IMG/VR virus record: IMGVR_UViG_3300013005_000033
Span: 1-64,000 of that record
Source: a virus
Strand: one strand, 5' to 3'
DNA length: 64,000 nucleotides
A program made the translations under genes and the position numbers. A model generated the notes under the pieces. It saw only the letters and a list, made by a program, of their open reading frames with translations. It was not told the origin of the DNA and ran no database searches. The stretch's first letter is position 1. The number at the start of each line of letters is the position of its first letter. Below are positions 49,842-56,943 of this stretch, piece by piece.

Positions 49842-50180
49842 TCAGTCCCCCTTGACAATTCTTATGGAGTCCTCGGGCGTGTCGGGGGTAGAGAATTCAA
49901 ACAATTGCGAATCTTCAAGGGCTTCCATCTGGTGGCGTAGACCGAGAGGCACATGAAATATGTCTCCCGTATTCAGAACGGTTTCAGAAGCGGATTCCAA
50001 GTCGTCACAATACCCGTGCCGGACAATGACCTTGCCTACGCAATAAAAAGTTTCCACCTTAATTTTGTGATAATGAAAAGAGCACTTTTTCCCCTTATTA
50101 AAACACAATATCTTGCCGCAGTACCCATCCGCGTTGTGTATGATCTTCTCGTGACCCCAGCCCTTCTCTATCATTTGCAT
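49842..50180 (-). CDS. cupin-domain protein (sugar isomerase-like)
   Basis: Start placed at ATG 50180, where the family pattern begins (MIEKGWGHEKIIHNADGY); an ATG at 50228 would leave no leader after the promoter. The cupin metal site is FHYHKIKVETFYCVGK with a second motif GDIFHVPLGLRHQM. It resembles mannose-6-phosphate isomerase-type cupins that alter sugars for glycan building. It is the first gene of the leftward 50-kb run. Confidence 0.8.
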   Translation of the reverse strand: MQMIEKGWGHEKIIHNADGYCGKILCFNKGKKCSFHYHKIKVETFYCVGKVIVRHGYCDDLESASETVLNTGDIFHVPLGLRHQMEALEDSQLFEFSTPDTPEDSIRIVKGD

Positions 50181-50234
50181 ATCAATATTCCAAAAGATTT
50201 CAACATCATATAAGAAAGTTAATTTCAAGTCAAC

Positions 50235-50262
50235 ATTATACTTGACCGACGATCCGAAACAA
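50235..50262 (-). promoter_or_regulatory. sigma70-type promoter for the leftward genes
   Basis: Reading leftward: TTGTTT (50257-50262), 16-bp spacer, TATAAT (50235-50240). It points at the cupin gene and lies back to back with the rightward promoter in the only divergent gap between the two main halves of the window. Confidence 0.5.
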
Positions 50263-50270
50263 AATACAAT
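50242..50270 (+). promoter_or_regulatory. sigma70-type promoter for the rightward accessory region
   Basis: TTGACC (50242-50247), a 17-bp spacer and TACAAT (50265-50270) precede the phosphoesterase start at TTG 50287. A longer reading of that gene would begin inside the -35, which supports the shorter gene. The leader would be only about 10 bases. Confidence 0.5.
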
Positions 50271-50286
50271 AGGCCAAGGTGCAAAC

Positions 50287-50970
50287 TTGAAGGATCTTTT
50301 CTACAAGCCCGTCAAGATACAGGACAAGGAAGACAATATCTTCTTTTGGTCTGATATGCACCTAGGACAAGAGTGCAGAAGTTGGGACGAACCCTTGTAC
50401 GCCAAAAGAGGATTCTCATCCTTAGAGGAGCACGATTCATCTTTGGTCAAGAGATGGAACGAAAAGATTTCTCAAAAAAGCACAATTTTCAACTTGGGGG
50501 ATATGCTGTTTGGGCACGACGGCGAACGAAGGCTCCTCAACTACTTCCAAATTCTAAATTTCAAGACCATGTACCTGCTTTTCGGAAACCACAATGCCGG
50601 CATTAAGCAGGTGTTTGATAGATTGGAAGAAAATGAACTCCAAATAAACTCCGAGAAGAAAGTGGTTTTCTGCCCCAGTTATCTAGAGGCCGTCGTGAAT
50701 GGAACAATGTGTGTTCTGAGCCACTACGCAATAGCGTCGTTCAACAAGCAAGGAAAGGGCGCCTTCATGATACACGGGCACTCTCACGGCAACCTGTACG
50801 GCTCCGAAATGGGAAAAGTCTTATACAAGGCCAGAGTGGTTGATGTGGGGGTGGAAAGATACCCGAGCCCGCCTTCGTTCAAGGAAATTAAGGAAAAATT
50901 TAAAAACGACCCGGTTAGTTTTGACCACCATGGCTTCAGCGAGCATTCATGCGAGCGTAGCCGTGGGTAG
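50287..50970 (+). CDS. calcineurin-like metallophosphoesterase, C-terminus altered by a transposon end
   Basis: Start set at TTG 50287 (AAGGTG five bases before). The metal-site motifs are present: FWSDMHLGQ, FNLGDMLFGHDGE, LLFGNHNAGI, VLSHYAI and MIHGHSHGNLYG, as in YfcE/MJ0936-like phosphoesterases, whose substrates are phosphodiesters or monoesters. The last 15 residues (DHHGFSEHSCERSRG) are encoded by a sequence matching the right end of the TnpB element at 58.2 kb, so the original C-terminus has been replaced. Confidence 0.85.
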   Translation: MKDLFYKPVKIQDKEDNIFFWSDMHLGQECRSWDEPLYAKRGFSSLEEHDSSLVKRWNEKISQKSTIFNLGDMLFGHDGERRLLNYFQILNFKTMYLLFGNHNAGIKQVFDRLEENELQINSEKKVVFCPSYLEAVVNGTMCVLSHYAIASFNKQGKGAFMIHGHSHGNLYGSEMGKVLYKARVVDVGVERYPSPPSFKEIKEKFKNDPVSFDHHGFSEHSCERSRG

Positions 50971-50979
50971 TTCACAACA
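50931..50979 (+). mobile_element. solitary copy of a TnpB-element right end
   Basis: This segment shares GGCTTCAGCGAGC and GCCGTGGGTAGTTCACAA with the right end of the TnpB element at 58192-58242, and folds into a similar but imperfect hairpin. No tnpB or tnpA is next to it, so it is a remnant or a non-autonomous (MITE- or omega-RNA-like) copy. It supplies the stop codon of the phosphoesterase. Confidence 0.7.
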
Positions 50980-51038
50980 TTTTCGGCAACCACTGGGAGT
51001 TTAGTTCTAAAAACAAACCAATTAACGAGGACGACCTT

Positions 51039-51371
51039 ATGGAAGTGGCAGACACGCTGAAGGCGTTGAAAATGGATCCGGTGGAGAAAAAGCTGCGTGG
51101 CATTATTATAGACCACATGTACACGTGCATTGAAGAGGGGATCGGACTCAAACACTGGATGGATCATCTTGCAAGTATGGACATCTGCGTGCACACCACC
51201 CTCCCAGATCTGATAAGATCTTCGATAGGAATGGGCAAACAGAAGACATGTCCGTCAGATCCCGACAAAATCACGGTGGAGACAAATTTCGGACAAGTAT
51301 ACATGTCGCATGAGACGGCAGAAAAAATCATGACTCTAGGCTACATCCCCCTTCCGGAGAAAACAAAATGA
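51039..51371 (+). CDS. LGFP array family protein (110 aa)
   Basis: First member of the rightward array. The middle block is KHWMDHLASMDI and the C-terminal block VYMSHETAEKIMTLGYIP, followed by LPEKTK. The N-terminal block (PVEKKLRGIIIDHMYTCIEE) is diverged. AGGA lies before the ATG. Its stop overlaps the next start (ATGA). No known domain is visible. Confidence 0.75.
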   Translation: MEVADTLKALKMDPVEKKLRGIIIDHMYTCIEEGIGLKHWMDHLASMDICVHTTLPDLIRSSIGMGKQKTCPSDPDKITVETNFGQVYMSHETAEKIMTLGYIPLPEKTK

Positions 51372-51586
51372 CAAAAATTGAACTGCTTGAGTACCTCACA
51401 AGAATGGCCAAGGAATACAGATCCGGATGCGCAGCCTCCGTGATCAGGAACAGACACATGAACGAGACCAACGGCGAGTGCAACGCCGACCAGAACACAA
51501 TAGACGCCATCTTGGTAGATTTTATAAACCGCATCGGCGTGGACCAACATGTGGACTACGGCTTGTACACGAGGGATTTAAATTGA
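51368..51586 (+). CDS. hypothetical protein (72 aa)
   Basis: Unrecognised, mostly helical (LLEYLTRMAKEYRSGC, NTIDAILVDFINRIGVDQHVD). Coupled to both neighbours by stop/start overlaps. It lacks the array-family signature. Confidence 0.65.
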   Translation: MTKIELLEYLTRMAKEYRSGCAASVIRNRHMNETNGECNADQNTIDAILVDFINRIGVDQHVDYGLYTRDLN

Positions 51587-52149
51587 AAATATACATTGGA
51601 CCATATTTAAAATGGTGGGGTCCGTATCAGATTGCCGATTTGCTCAAGTTTGTCGGCGTTCCAAAAGAACTCCGGGAAAAGATAGGCAAGCGTCTTGCCG
51701 ATACTCCTCTCCTAGGAATATGCGAGTGGATTCACGCTCGCCGCAAGCGCACGGTCAAAATTCGCATAGACAACTACGATGTGTGGGGGATGGACAGCAC
51801 CATCGCCTTGATAGCCTTGCCGTTGCTCAAGAAACTTAAGGAAAAGAAACAAGGATCTCCCCACGTAGACGACGAAGATGTTCCAGAGCATCTTCGTGTC
51901 GCCGCCGCAACGCCCTTGACAGAAGAGGAACAACACTGCGGATATCCCGACAATAATTTTCACCTCCGATGGGAGTGGGTGGTCGACGAAATAATCTGGG
52001 GGTTTGAGAACATGATCGCGGATGACGAAGGAAAGACCGAATTCTACAAAGAAGGCAGGCTGGATCTTGAAGCCCATAAGAAGTTCCACGACAGAATCCA
52101 GAACGCTATGTGTTTGTTCGGGAAGTACCTTCAAGGAATGTGGGACTAA
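51583..52149 (+). CDS. conserved phage protein of unknown function (188 aa)
   Basis: Start set at TTG 51583 (GAGGGA upstream and overlap with the previous stop). The protein has a strongly patterned sequence: GPYLKWWGPYQIADLLKF, IRIDNYDVWGMDSTIALIAL, PHVDDEDVPEHLR, LRWEWVVDEIIWGFE and AMCLFGKYLQGMWD. I recall this pattern from other large and T4-type phages as a conserved unknown, often near DNA-metabolism genes, but cannot confirm it here. Confidence 0.75.
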   Translation: MKIYIGPYLKWWGPYQIADLLKFVGVPKELREKIGKRLADTPLLGICEWIHARRKRTVKIRIDNYDVWGMDSTIALIALPLLKKLKEKKQGSPHVDDEDVPEHLRVAAATPLTEEEQHCGYPDNNFHLRWEWVVDEIIWGFENMIADDEGKTEFYKEGRLDLEAHKKFHDRIQNAMCLFGKYLQGMWD

Positions 52150-52180
52150 GTTCCTTTGCATCGCTAAAAAAGAGACTATA

Positions 52181-52489
52181 ATGGGCGTAGAAAAACTAAG
52201 AACACTGCTGCGTCGCAAACTTGGGTGCATAAGAAAGGATCTCTGGCTCGGGGGGGCTCACGGCGCAGATTGCGAATACCGCCACCAGATCGCCACGGAG
52301 AGGGCTTGGGCGGCTTACCTTGTCTCGATTGGATGTAAACTTGTAGAGGAGCACGCGATCCGAAGAGACTTTGAGAGCGCGTTTAACGATGTCGCCCCGG
52401 GCACGATGTGCGTCAAGGTAGAAAGCGACTTCGTATTTATCCCCGGAGAACTAGCCGCGAAGATTCTCGTATTGGGAGTTCTGCCGTGA
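52181..52489 (+). CDS. LGFP array family protein (102 aa)
   Basis: All three blocks: MGVEKLRTLLRRKLG, RAWAAYLVSIGC and FIPGELAAKILVLGVLP at the very end. The start is ATG 52181 with AAAGAG upstream. An A-tract followed by GACTATAATG overlaps the start; it resembles a promoter but would begin transcription inside the gene, so it more likely serves as leader. A variable loop separates the second and third blocks. Confidence 0.78.
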   Translation: MGVEKLRTLLRRKLGCIRKDLWLGGAHGADCEYRHQIATERAWAAYLVSIGCKLVEEHAIRRDFESAFNDVAPGTMCVKVESDFVFIPGELAAKILVLGVLP

Positions 52490-52531
52490 CAAAAAAAATG
52501 TCGCACATCAAAAACTACTGGGCGATCTGAA

Positions 52532-52750
52532 ATGAAACTCTTTGCTTGCTACGCGATCTTCGCCCTGTTTGTCTCTTCTTGCTTCATGTCTCACCGCCAT
52601 GAAGACTTCAAGTACTTGTCACTTTTCTCGGCGGGCGTCCTGCTGGGTTTCTTGGGCAACGAAATGTTCTCGACGGATTCCATAAAGACGAGAAGGGAGA
52701 TGCCCAAGGGACCTCCTCCAGCGTTGCGCCCCAAGAGGCAAATAACATGA
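52532..52750 (+). CDS. small lipoprotein/membrane protein (72 aa)
   Basis: The N-terminus MKLFACYAIFALFVSSCFM has a lipobox-like VSSC, followed by a second hydrophobic stretch (YLSLFSAGVLLGFLGNEMF) and a Pro/Arg-rich tail. Envelope location is likely; function unknown. The gene is linked to the next by ATGA. Confidence 0.6.
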   Translation: MKLFACYAIFALFVSSCFMSHRHEDFKYLSLFSAGVLLGFLGNEMFSTDSIKTRREMPKGPPPALRPKRQIT

Positions 52751-52881
52751 ACTTCAATGATTTCTGTATAGTGGTCATCGCATACCTCTATATTGACTCT
52801 TGGATGACGGCCTTTCGTTTGAGAGGCATGCAGAAGAAAATCGAGGAACTCCAGAAGGCACTGGGGATTAACGATGAGTGA
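52747..52881 (+). CDS. very small membrane-associated protein (44 aa)
   Basis: A short frame linked to both neighbours by ATGA-type overlaps. An amphipathic N-terminus (MNFNDFCIVVIAYLYIDSW) is followed by a short coiled coil (MQKKIEELQKALGINDE). The overlaps and the absence of another gene in the gap are the main support. Confidence 0.5.
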   Translation: MNFNDFCIVVIAYLYIDSWMTAFRLRGMQKKIEELQKALGINDE

Positions 52882-53098
52882 CAAGAAAGATTGGAAACAG
52901 AAACAACTAGAAGCCATCCGATCCGGCTATACTCGCTCCAAAGAATTGGCAGAAGAAATATGGCTTGAGGGGAACCACGAGGGAACCCCCAATGATTTCT
53001 ATTATTTCCAGTGTGGTTTTGTGGCCGGGTTGAATTATCAACGGCTGAAGGCTTTGGAAAAGCTGAGCGAACTTGATCAAGAATTGGGGTTTCAATAA
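52874..53098 (+). CDS. hypothetical protein (74 aa)
   Basis: Charged and helical with an aromatic centre (NDFYYFQCGFVAGLNYQRLK). Coupled to neighbours at both ends. Family unknown. Confidence 0.6.
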   Translation: MSDKKDWKQKQLEAIRSGYTRSKELAEEIWLEGNHEGTPNDFYYFQCGFVAGLNYQRLKALEKLSELDQELGFQ

Positions 53099-53610
53099 TG
53101 AATAAGATACTTTACTTCTTGAGTACCGGGGTAATAATGCTCTCTATCTTTGACAGTTTCAAGACGAAAAAGGCTCCGGAAGACATCGTCTACCATTCCC
53201 TATCCGCCGAGGGCACCGTGGAATCCATCCACATCGGGGGCCGCACCGAGGTGGCGAAGGTCGTCGGAGCCAAGCTGACAAGGCACGGCAGATACTCAAA
53301 GACCACTAGATGGGGAAGAAGGACAGACCTCTGGACACTGGATGCGGAAATAATCCAGCCCGAGGGCGAGAAGAACTACTTCGCCCCGCACCTTGACGGC
53401 ATGGTGGATGTAAAACAGAAATCTGGGCAGTTGACAGAACACGGAGAGCGCCCTTGGGATGCACTGACCAATATGTGCGTTGGTTGGGATCAGTTAAGAT
53501 TCGCCAATATCGTATTCAAGGACGACAAACCCGTGAGCGTCTACTTCTCCCATTTGAAATTTTCTGAGGGTGAGTGGATAATGGTTGCCTCTTATGTGGC
53601 AAACTTTTGA
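53098..53610 (+). CDS. hypothetical beta-rich protein (170 aa)
   Basis: After a hydrophobic start (MNKILYFLSTGVIMLSIF) the protein is beta-rich (GTVESIHIGGRTEVAKVVGA, WTLDAEIIQPEGEKNYFA, VYFSHLKFSEGEWIMVASY). The start may also be the internal ATG of MLSIFDSF. It does not carry the array signature. Function unknown. Confidence 0.65.
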   Translation: MNKILYFLSTGVIMLSIFDSFKTKKAPEDIVYHSLSAEGTVESIHIGGRTEVAKVVGAKLTRHGRYSKTTRWGRRTDLWTLDAEIIQPEGEKNYFAPHLDGMVDVKQKSGQLTEHGERPWDALTNMCVGWDQLRFANIVFKDDKPVSVYFSHLKFSEGEWIMVASYVANF

Positions 53611-53619
53611 AAGTACTAG

Positions 53620-54063
53620 ATGAGTTCTCACATCAAAATCCAGAAACCCGACTCGTGGGCCAACAATCCCGTGCTTGTCGCCGGAGAGTTGGCGTTGGAC
53701 ACTAACGCGAACATGCTGAAGGTGGGCGACGGCGTGACGGCTTGGACCGAACTTCCCTATATTTCTTCAGACCGTTGGCGCTCGCCCGGAGCCGAGGAGG
53801 CAGACAGGCCGAGGGAAAAATTAAAAGACATGATCTTCTTGAAATATGTCAACATGCTGCGGGAAGAACTCGGCAGGATTGTGATGCCTTCGGATCTGAC
53901 CGGTCCTGAGCCGAATGGTTGGCGAACTTGGATGGAGAGACATGGCCTGAAATACTTGAAGCCGACGAAGGATCATGTGGATGTTCCCTTCATGGGGGGC
54001 GAGTCCATATACATGCCAAGAGACTTCGCGGACAAGGCTCTGGTGCTGGGGTTTCTGCCATGA
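53620..54063 (+). CDS. tail-fibre-type module fused to an LGFP array family domain (147 aa)
   Basis: Residues 1-48 are the fibre module also seen at 9538: KIQKPDSWANNPVLVAGELA, MLKVGDGVTAWTELP. Residues 65-147 are an array-family domain with WRTWMERHGLKYL and the end SIYMPRDFADKALVLGFLP. This fusion is the only domain hint for the family: it may attach to, or be displayed on, the virion. The next gene overlaps by ATGA. Confidence 0.78.
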   Translation: MSSHIKIQKPDSWANNPVLVAGELALDTNANMLKVGDGVTAWTELPYISSDRWRSPGAEEADRPREKLKDMIFLKYVNMLREELGRIVMPSDLTGPEPNGWRTWMERHGLKYLKPTKDHVDVPFMGGESIYMPRDFADKALVLGFLP

Positions 54064-54203
54064 TCGCCGTTGAAATTTTCGTACTAGCCATCGCGATATC
54101 AATCGTCTTCTGGCTGTTCGCCATGCCGGTCATGATTCTTTGTTTATGGTTCATTCAGAGATTCTTTCCTTCCCCCGACACCACTGATCCGGGGCCGAAA
54201 TGA
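54060..54203 (+). CDS. small transmembrane protein (47 aa)
   Basis: Almost wholly hydrophobic (two short helices: VFVLAIAISIVFWLF-like and MPVMILCLWFIQRFF) with a short polar tail. It overlaps both neighbours by ATGA and fills the gap between two array members. Possibly a holin-like or anchor peptide; there is no direct evidence. Confidence 0.55.
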   Translation: MIAVEIFVLAIAISIVFWLFAMPVMILCLWFIQRFFPSPDTTDPGPK

Positions 54204-54502
54204 CAAAGGTAGAAAAAGCAGACAGGCTCTACCAGATATTCAAGCGTAGATTTGATGAGATCAAAGACGACATCGTTCGTGGCTCGGCGAAAAACCGAAT
54301 CTTCTTGATCAACGAAAAGATAGAAGAATACATGGAAAAACTGCATCCTCACGCAAGGATGATGCACCAAGAAACCCTTGTTTACTTGATCAACGAGCAA
54401 GTCGTGGACGCGATTGCCGTGATAAGCCCGGTCCACGAAAAAAAGGTCATCGTATTAGAAGTGGAATACGCAAATAAGATTTTGGTGTTGGGGCTGCCAT
54501 GA
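54200..54502 (+). CDS. LGFP array family protein (100 aa)
   Basis: N-terminal block KADRLYQIFKRRFDEIKDD is very clear; the middle block is weak; the end is VEYANKILVLGLP, a shortened signature. It is most like the next gene, with which it shares the opening MTK-x-EKAD, so the two are a recent tandem pair. Linked to it by ATGA. Confidence 0.78.
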   Translation: MTKVEKADRLYQIFKRRFDEIKDDIVRGSAKNRIFLINEKIEEYMEKLHPHARMMHQETLVYLINEQVVDAIAVISPVHEKKVIVLEVEYANKILVLGLP

Positions 54503-55059
54503 CCAAAAGGGAAAAAGCAGACAAGTTGCATCTGATGTTCAGAAACAGATTCGACGAGATCAAGTGCTATGGGGGTTTCGGCTATTCGGCCGGCGTCAAA
54601 GGAATTGACGAGTATATGGAAAGATTGAAGCCTGATGTTATAATGGTGCGTTGTGTCCATCTTGTATCCGTGATCAACAACGATTTCGTGGATTCAATCG
54701 CCGTGAGGAATCCTTATGACGGCGACAAGGCCATCGTTATGGATGCGGGGTATGCCGACAAGATACTCGTGCTGGGACTACCACGAATAAAAAAAATAGA
54801 GTTGGGGCTGATCGGACTGGGTTTCGCCACCTTGCTTTTTCTGACGCCTTTTCTGAACGAAATCCACAAGAAAAATATTGAATCCCTCCGGGAACCGCCG
54901 GTCTTCAGAATCGAGGAACACCCGAGACTTCAGGCCCACTGCAAGACATGCGAGCGTTGCAGGGAAATGGTATATAATCCCGAAAAGCCTACCCCGCCGA
55001 TTTGCGACATCGGCATGGGCCTCATGGTAGAGGACGTCAAGGAAAGGTGGGGAAAATGA
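54499..55059 (+). CDS. LGFP array family protein with membrane and Cys-rich extension (186 aa)
   Basis: Residues 1-93 form an array domain (KADKLHLMFRNRFDEIK to YADKILVLGLP), a close relative of the preceding gene. It continues with a membrane helix (LGLIGLGFATLLFLTPFL) and a tail with CKTCERCREM and a lone Cys. So the domain is tethered to a membrane here, with a metal or redox tail. The chain continues without a stop after the signature, which is unusual in the family. Confidence 0.75.
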   Translation: MTKREKADKLHLMFRNRFDEIKCYGGFGYSAGVKGIDEYMERLKPDVIMVRCVHLVSVINNDFVDSIAVRNPYDGDKAIVMDAGYADKILVLGLPRIKKIELGLIGLGFATLLFLTPFLNEIHKKNIESLREPPVFRIEEHPRLQAHCKTCERCREMVYNPEKPTPPICDIGMGLMVEDVKERWGK

Positions 55060-55472
55060 CCGAAGAATGCGCCGATCCCGAAGCCCCGAAAGAGAATTGC
55101 GTCTCCTGCGGGAAGATCGTCCACACGTGCGAGAGGAAGACCCCCGTCAACGACAGTTATCTCTGCCCGGCACACGGAGAAGGATGGCAGTTGGACGATG
55201 GAGTCTGGGTCTGCGGCGCGGAATGCGAAGAAAAATACTTCAGGAGGGAGTCTTTCAAGCGGGACATCAAATTTTTCCATCCGTTCAACTTTCTGGTTTT
55301 CAGAAAGCCCAAGATGGACGACCCCGAATGGCACCCCAGCGATGATCTATGCCAGTACGGATTCAGTCTGGATTTGACCACCGAATTGTACTACTACACA
55401 TACGATTGGGGTCGTGGCATCAATTTCAGAATTCTGGGCTTCGGATTTGAATGGACGAAGGTGAAAATGTGA
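55056..55472 (+). CDS. Cys-rich hypothetical protein (138 aa)
   Basis: Start set at ATG 55056 (ATGA overlap). It has NCVSCGKIVHTC, YLCPAHGEGW and VCGAECEEKYF, a treble-clef-like zinc arrangement, then an aromatic beta region (PFNFLVFRKPKMDDPEWHPS). No known family. Confidence 0.65.
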   Translation: MTEECADPEAPKENCVSCGKIVHTCERKTPVNDSYLCPAHGEGWQLDDGVWVCGAECEEKYFRRESFKRDIKFFHPFNFLVFRKPKMDDPEWHPSDDLCQYGFSLDLTTELYYYTYDWGRGINFRILGFGFEWTKVKM

Positions 55473-55723
55473 AAAACTGGGAATTCACCCTAGAACTGAC
55501 GGGCGCGGAAGACTTGACCACCGAACTGGCCGACGCTTTGTTCCTTGCGGGGTGCGCCGACGCAACCCTCAGCAAGTCCGGAGGCAAGTTGTGGCTGGAC
55601 TTTGACAGGGACTCTGAATCCTTGGAAGAGGCCGTTCGGACTGCCATTGATAATGTGCGCCGTGCCGGCGAGAGGCTGGGTTTTTCTTTGGACGCCAAGG
55701 AGGCGAGAGATGGAGATCGGTGA
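55469..55723 (+). CDS. conserved small alpha/beta protein (84 aa)
   Basis: Starts at GTG 55469 overlapping the previous stop (GTGA). The pattern WEFTLELTGAEDLTTELADA, LFLAGCADATLSKSGGKLWL, DFDRDSESLEEAVRTAIDNV resembles a small family I recall from bacterial chromosomes, sometimes near toxin-antitoxin genes, which suggests a host origin. Function not known. Confidence 0.65.
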   Translation: MKNWEFTLELTGAEDLTTELADALFLAGCADATLSKSGGKLWLDFDRDSESLEEAVRTAIDNVRRAGERLGFSLDAKEARDGDR

Positions 55724-56117
55724 TAAGATAGAGGGAGTTTCCGGCCGCTTCGGGGATTTCGTGGGCTCGTTCAACAAGAGCGACATGGAGCCCGACCCGA
55801 ACTTGGAGTACATCTACGATCACGGCACTGTCTTCTGCGAGGAGGCTCCGTACAATCTTCCCACAGAATACGCTTGCCGTGGGCGCAAGATCGCAGTCAA
55901 TGTCAGGAAGCAGAAAGGATATTCTTGTAAATACAGCTTCAACTTCATAGACGACGAGACCAAAAAGGAATACCATACCCACTACGGATGGAGCCTCATC
56001 CCCAACACCTCCGAGAACTTGCTGAGGCTTGAGGAGATCAGAGGGCTCAATGATCAGATTAATCAGCTCGGAATTCGCATAGGGGCGGTCAGGAAGGAAA
56101 TGGGTCACCTGGGGTGA
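55710..56117 (+). CDS. hypothetical protein (135 aa)
   Basis: Start set at ATG 55710 (GGAGGCGAG upstream, inside the previous gene). It has a beta-rich centre (YACRGRKIAVNVRKQKGYSC) and a C-terminal helix (LRLEEIRGLNDQINQLGIRI). Unrecognised. Confidence 0.65.
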   Translation: MEIGDKIEGVSGRFGDFVGSFNKSDMEPDPNLEYIYDHGTVFCEEAPYNLPTEYACRGRKIAVNVRKQKGYSCKYSFNFIDDETKKEYHTHYGWSLIPNTSENLLRLEEIRGLNDQINQLGIRIGAVRKEMGHLG

Positions 56118-56121
56118 GAAG

Positions 56122-56376
56122 ATGACACGCAGTTTGATAGCAATTTCAATACTTTTCCTCTCCGCTTGCGGAGTGAACCAAGAAAAAACTTATAGAGTCT
56201 ACGATGTGACAGACGCTAGTGGCAAAACATATCGCAATCTAAATCATTCAGGCGGCGATGTTTTCATAGACTACGACGGAAATCAATACATTTTCAACGG
56301 AAACTACACGGTAATAACCAGAAAAGTTTCGGGCGAACAGTTTTTGAGGGAAGTTCAACACCGAGAAAAGCCTTGA
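56122..56376 (+). CDS. small lipoprotein (84 aa)
   Basis: Signal peptide with lipobox: MTRSLIAISILFLSACGVNQ (LSAC). The mature part is a small beta-rich domain (YRVYDVTDASGKTYRNLNHS, GGDVFIDYDGNQYIFNGNYT). Envelope-located; could block superinfection or act in lysis. The stop overlaps the next gene's TTG start. Confidence 0.7.
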   Translation: MTRSLIAISILFLSACGVNQEKTYRVYDVTDASGKTYRNLNHSGGDVFIDYDGNQYIFNGNYTVITRKVSGEQFLREVQHREKP

Positions 56377-56645
56377 GAGAAATTGAACAAAAACTCAATC
56401 AGATGATGATCAAACTTATGGCCTTTCTTTTTGAGAGCGCCCAGAACGGAAGTTTCGGCTGGGATGACTGGCTGGCGACGAACGGAATAACGACGACGCC
56501 CGAAAACAAGGACGAATATTGGGCGGTGACAATCAATACTGCATTTTCTAACAAAGGAGAATGCTATGCGCGGCATGAGGCGACCACATTCCATGTCCCC
56601 AAGGAACTTGCCACGAAAGCCCTCGTGCTGGGGTTCTTGCCATGA
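56373..56645 (+). CDS. LGFP array family protein (90 aa)
   Basis: Starts at TTG 56373 (TTGA overlap). Blocks: LNQMMIKLMAFLFESAQ, WDDWLATNGI and TFHVPKELATKALVLGFLP at the end. A compact typical copy, coupled to the next by ATGA. Confidence 0.78.
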   Translation: MREIEQKLNQMMIKLMAFLFESAQNGSFGWDDWLATNGITTTPENKDEYWAVTINTAFSNKGECYARHEATTFHVPKELATKALVLGFLP

Positions 56646-56893
56646 ATCTTGATCGTCTTGAAGCCGCCGAGAAGATTGAGAGCCTCCTGGCCCTCAAATA
56701 CGACCGTGACTTCTACATGACGGGGAAGTCATGGAGTGACTACCTTGAGTCCATAGGGTGCTTCTCCGACCCCCATTATTCGTTCTTCAAGGTGGTAGAT
56801 CCGGAGAGTTTCCACAAGCGCGGCGGCCTTACTTTCGTGAGAATACCCGAAGAATTCGCCTTCAAGGTCTTGGTGCTGGGCGAGTTTCCTTGA
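56642..56893 (+). CDS. LGFP array family protein, shortest copy (83 aa)
   Basis: The most compact member: AAEKIESLLALKYDRDFY, WSDYLESIGC and VRIPEEFAFKVLVLGEFP. It probably defines the minimal domain. Its stop (CCTTGA) is where the TnpB element is inserted; before insertion it likely overlapped the start of the gene now at 58243. Confidence 0.8.
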   Translation: MNLDRLEAAEKIESLLALKYDRDFYMTGKSWSDYLESIGCFSDPHYSFFKVVDPESFHKRGGLTFVRIPEEFAFKVLVLGEFP

Positions 56894-56943
56894 ACTTTAC
56901 ATCTATAAAAAAGGGACTACGAGAAAAGCACGCATAGACCCGT

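Noticed and set aside
52152-52182. Sigma70-like promoter (TTTGCA ... TATAAT) before the array gene at 52181
   Set aside because: The -10 overlaps the ATG, so transcription would start inside the coding region, yet the N-terminal block shows that this ATG is the right start.
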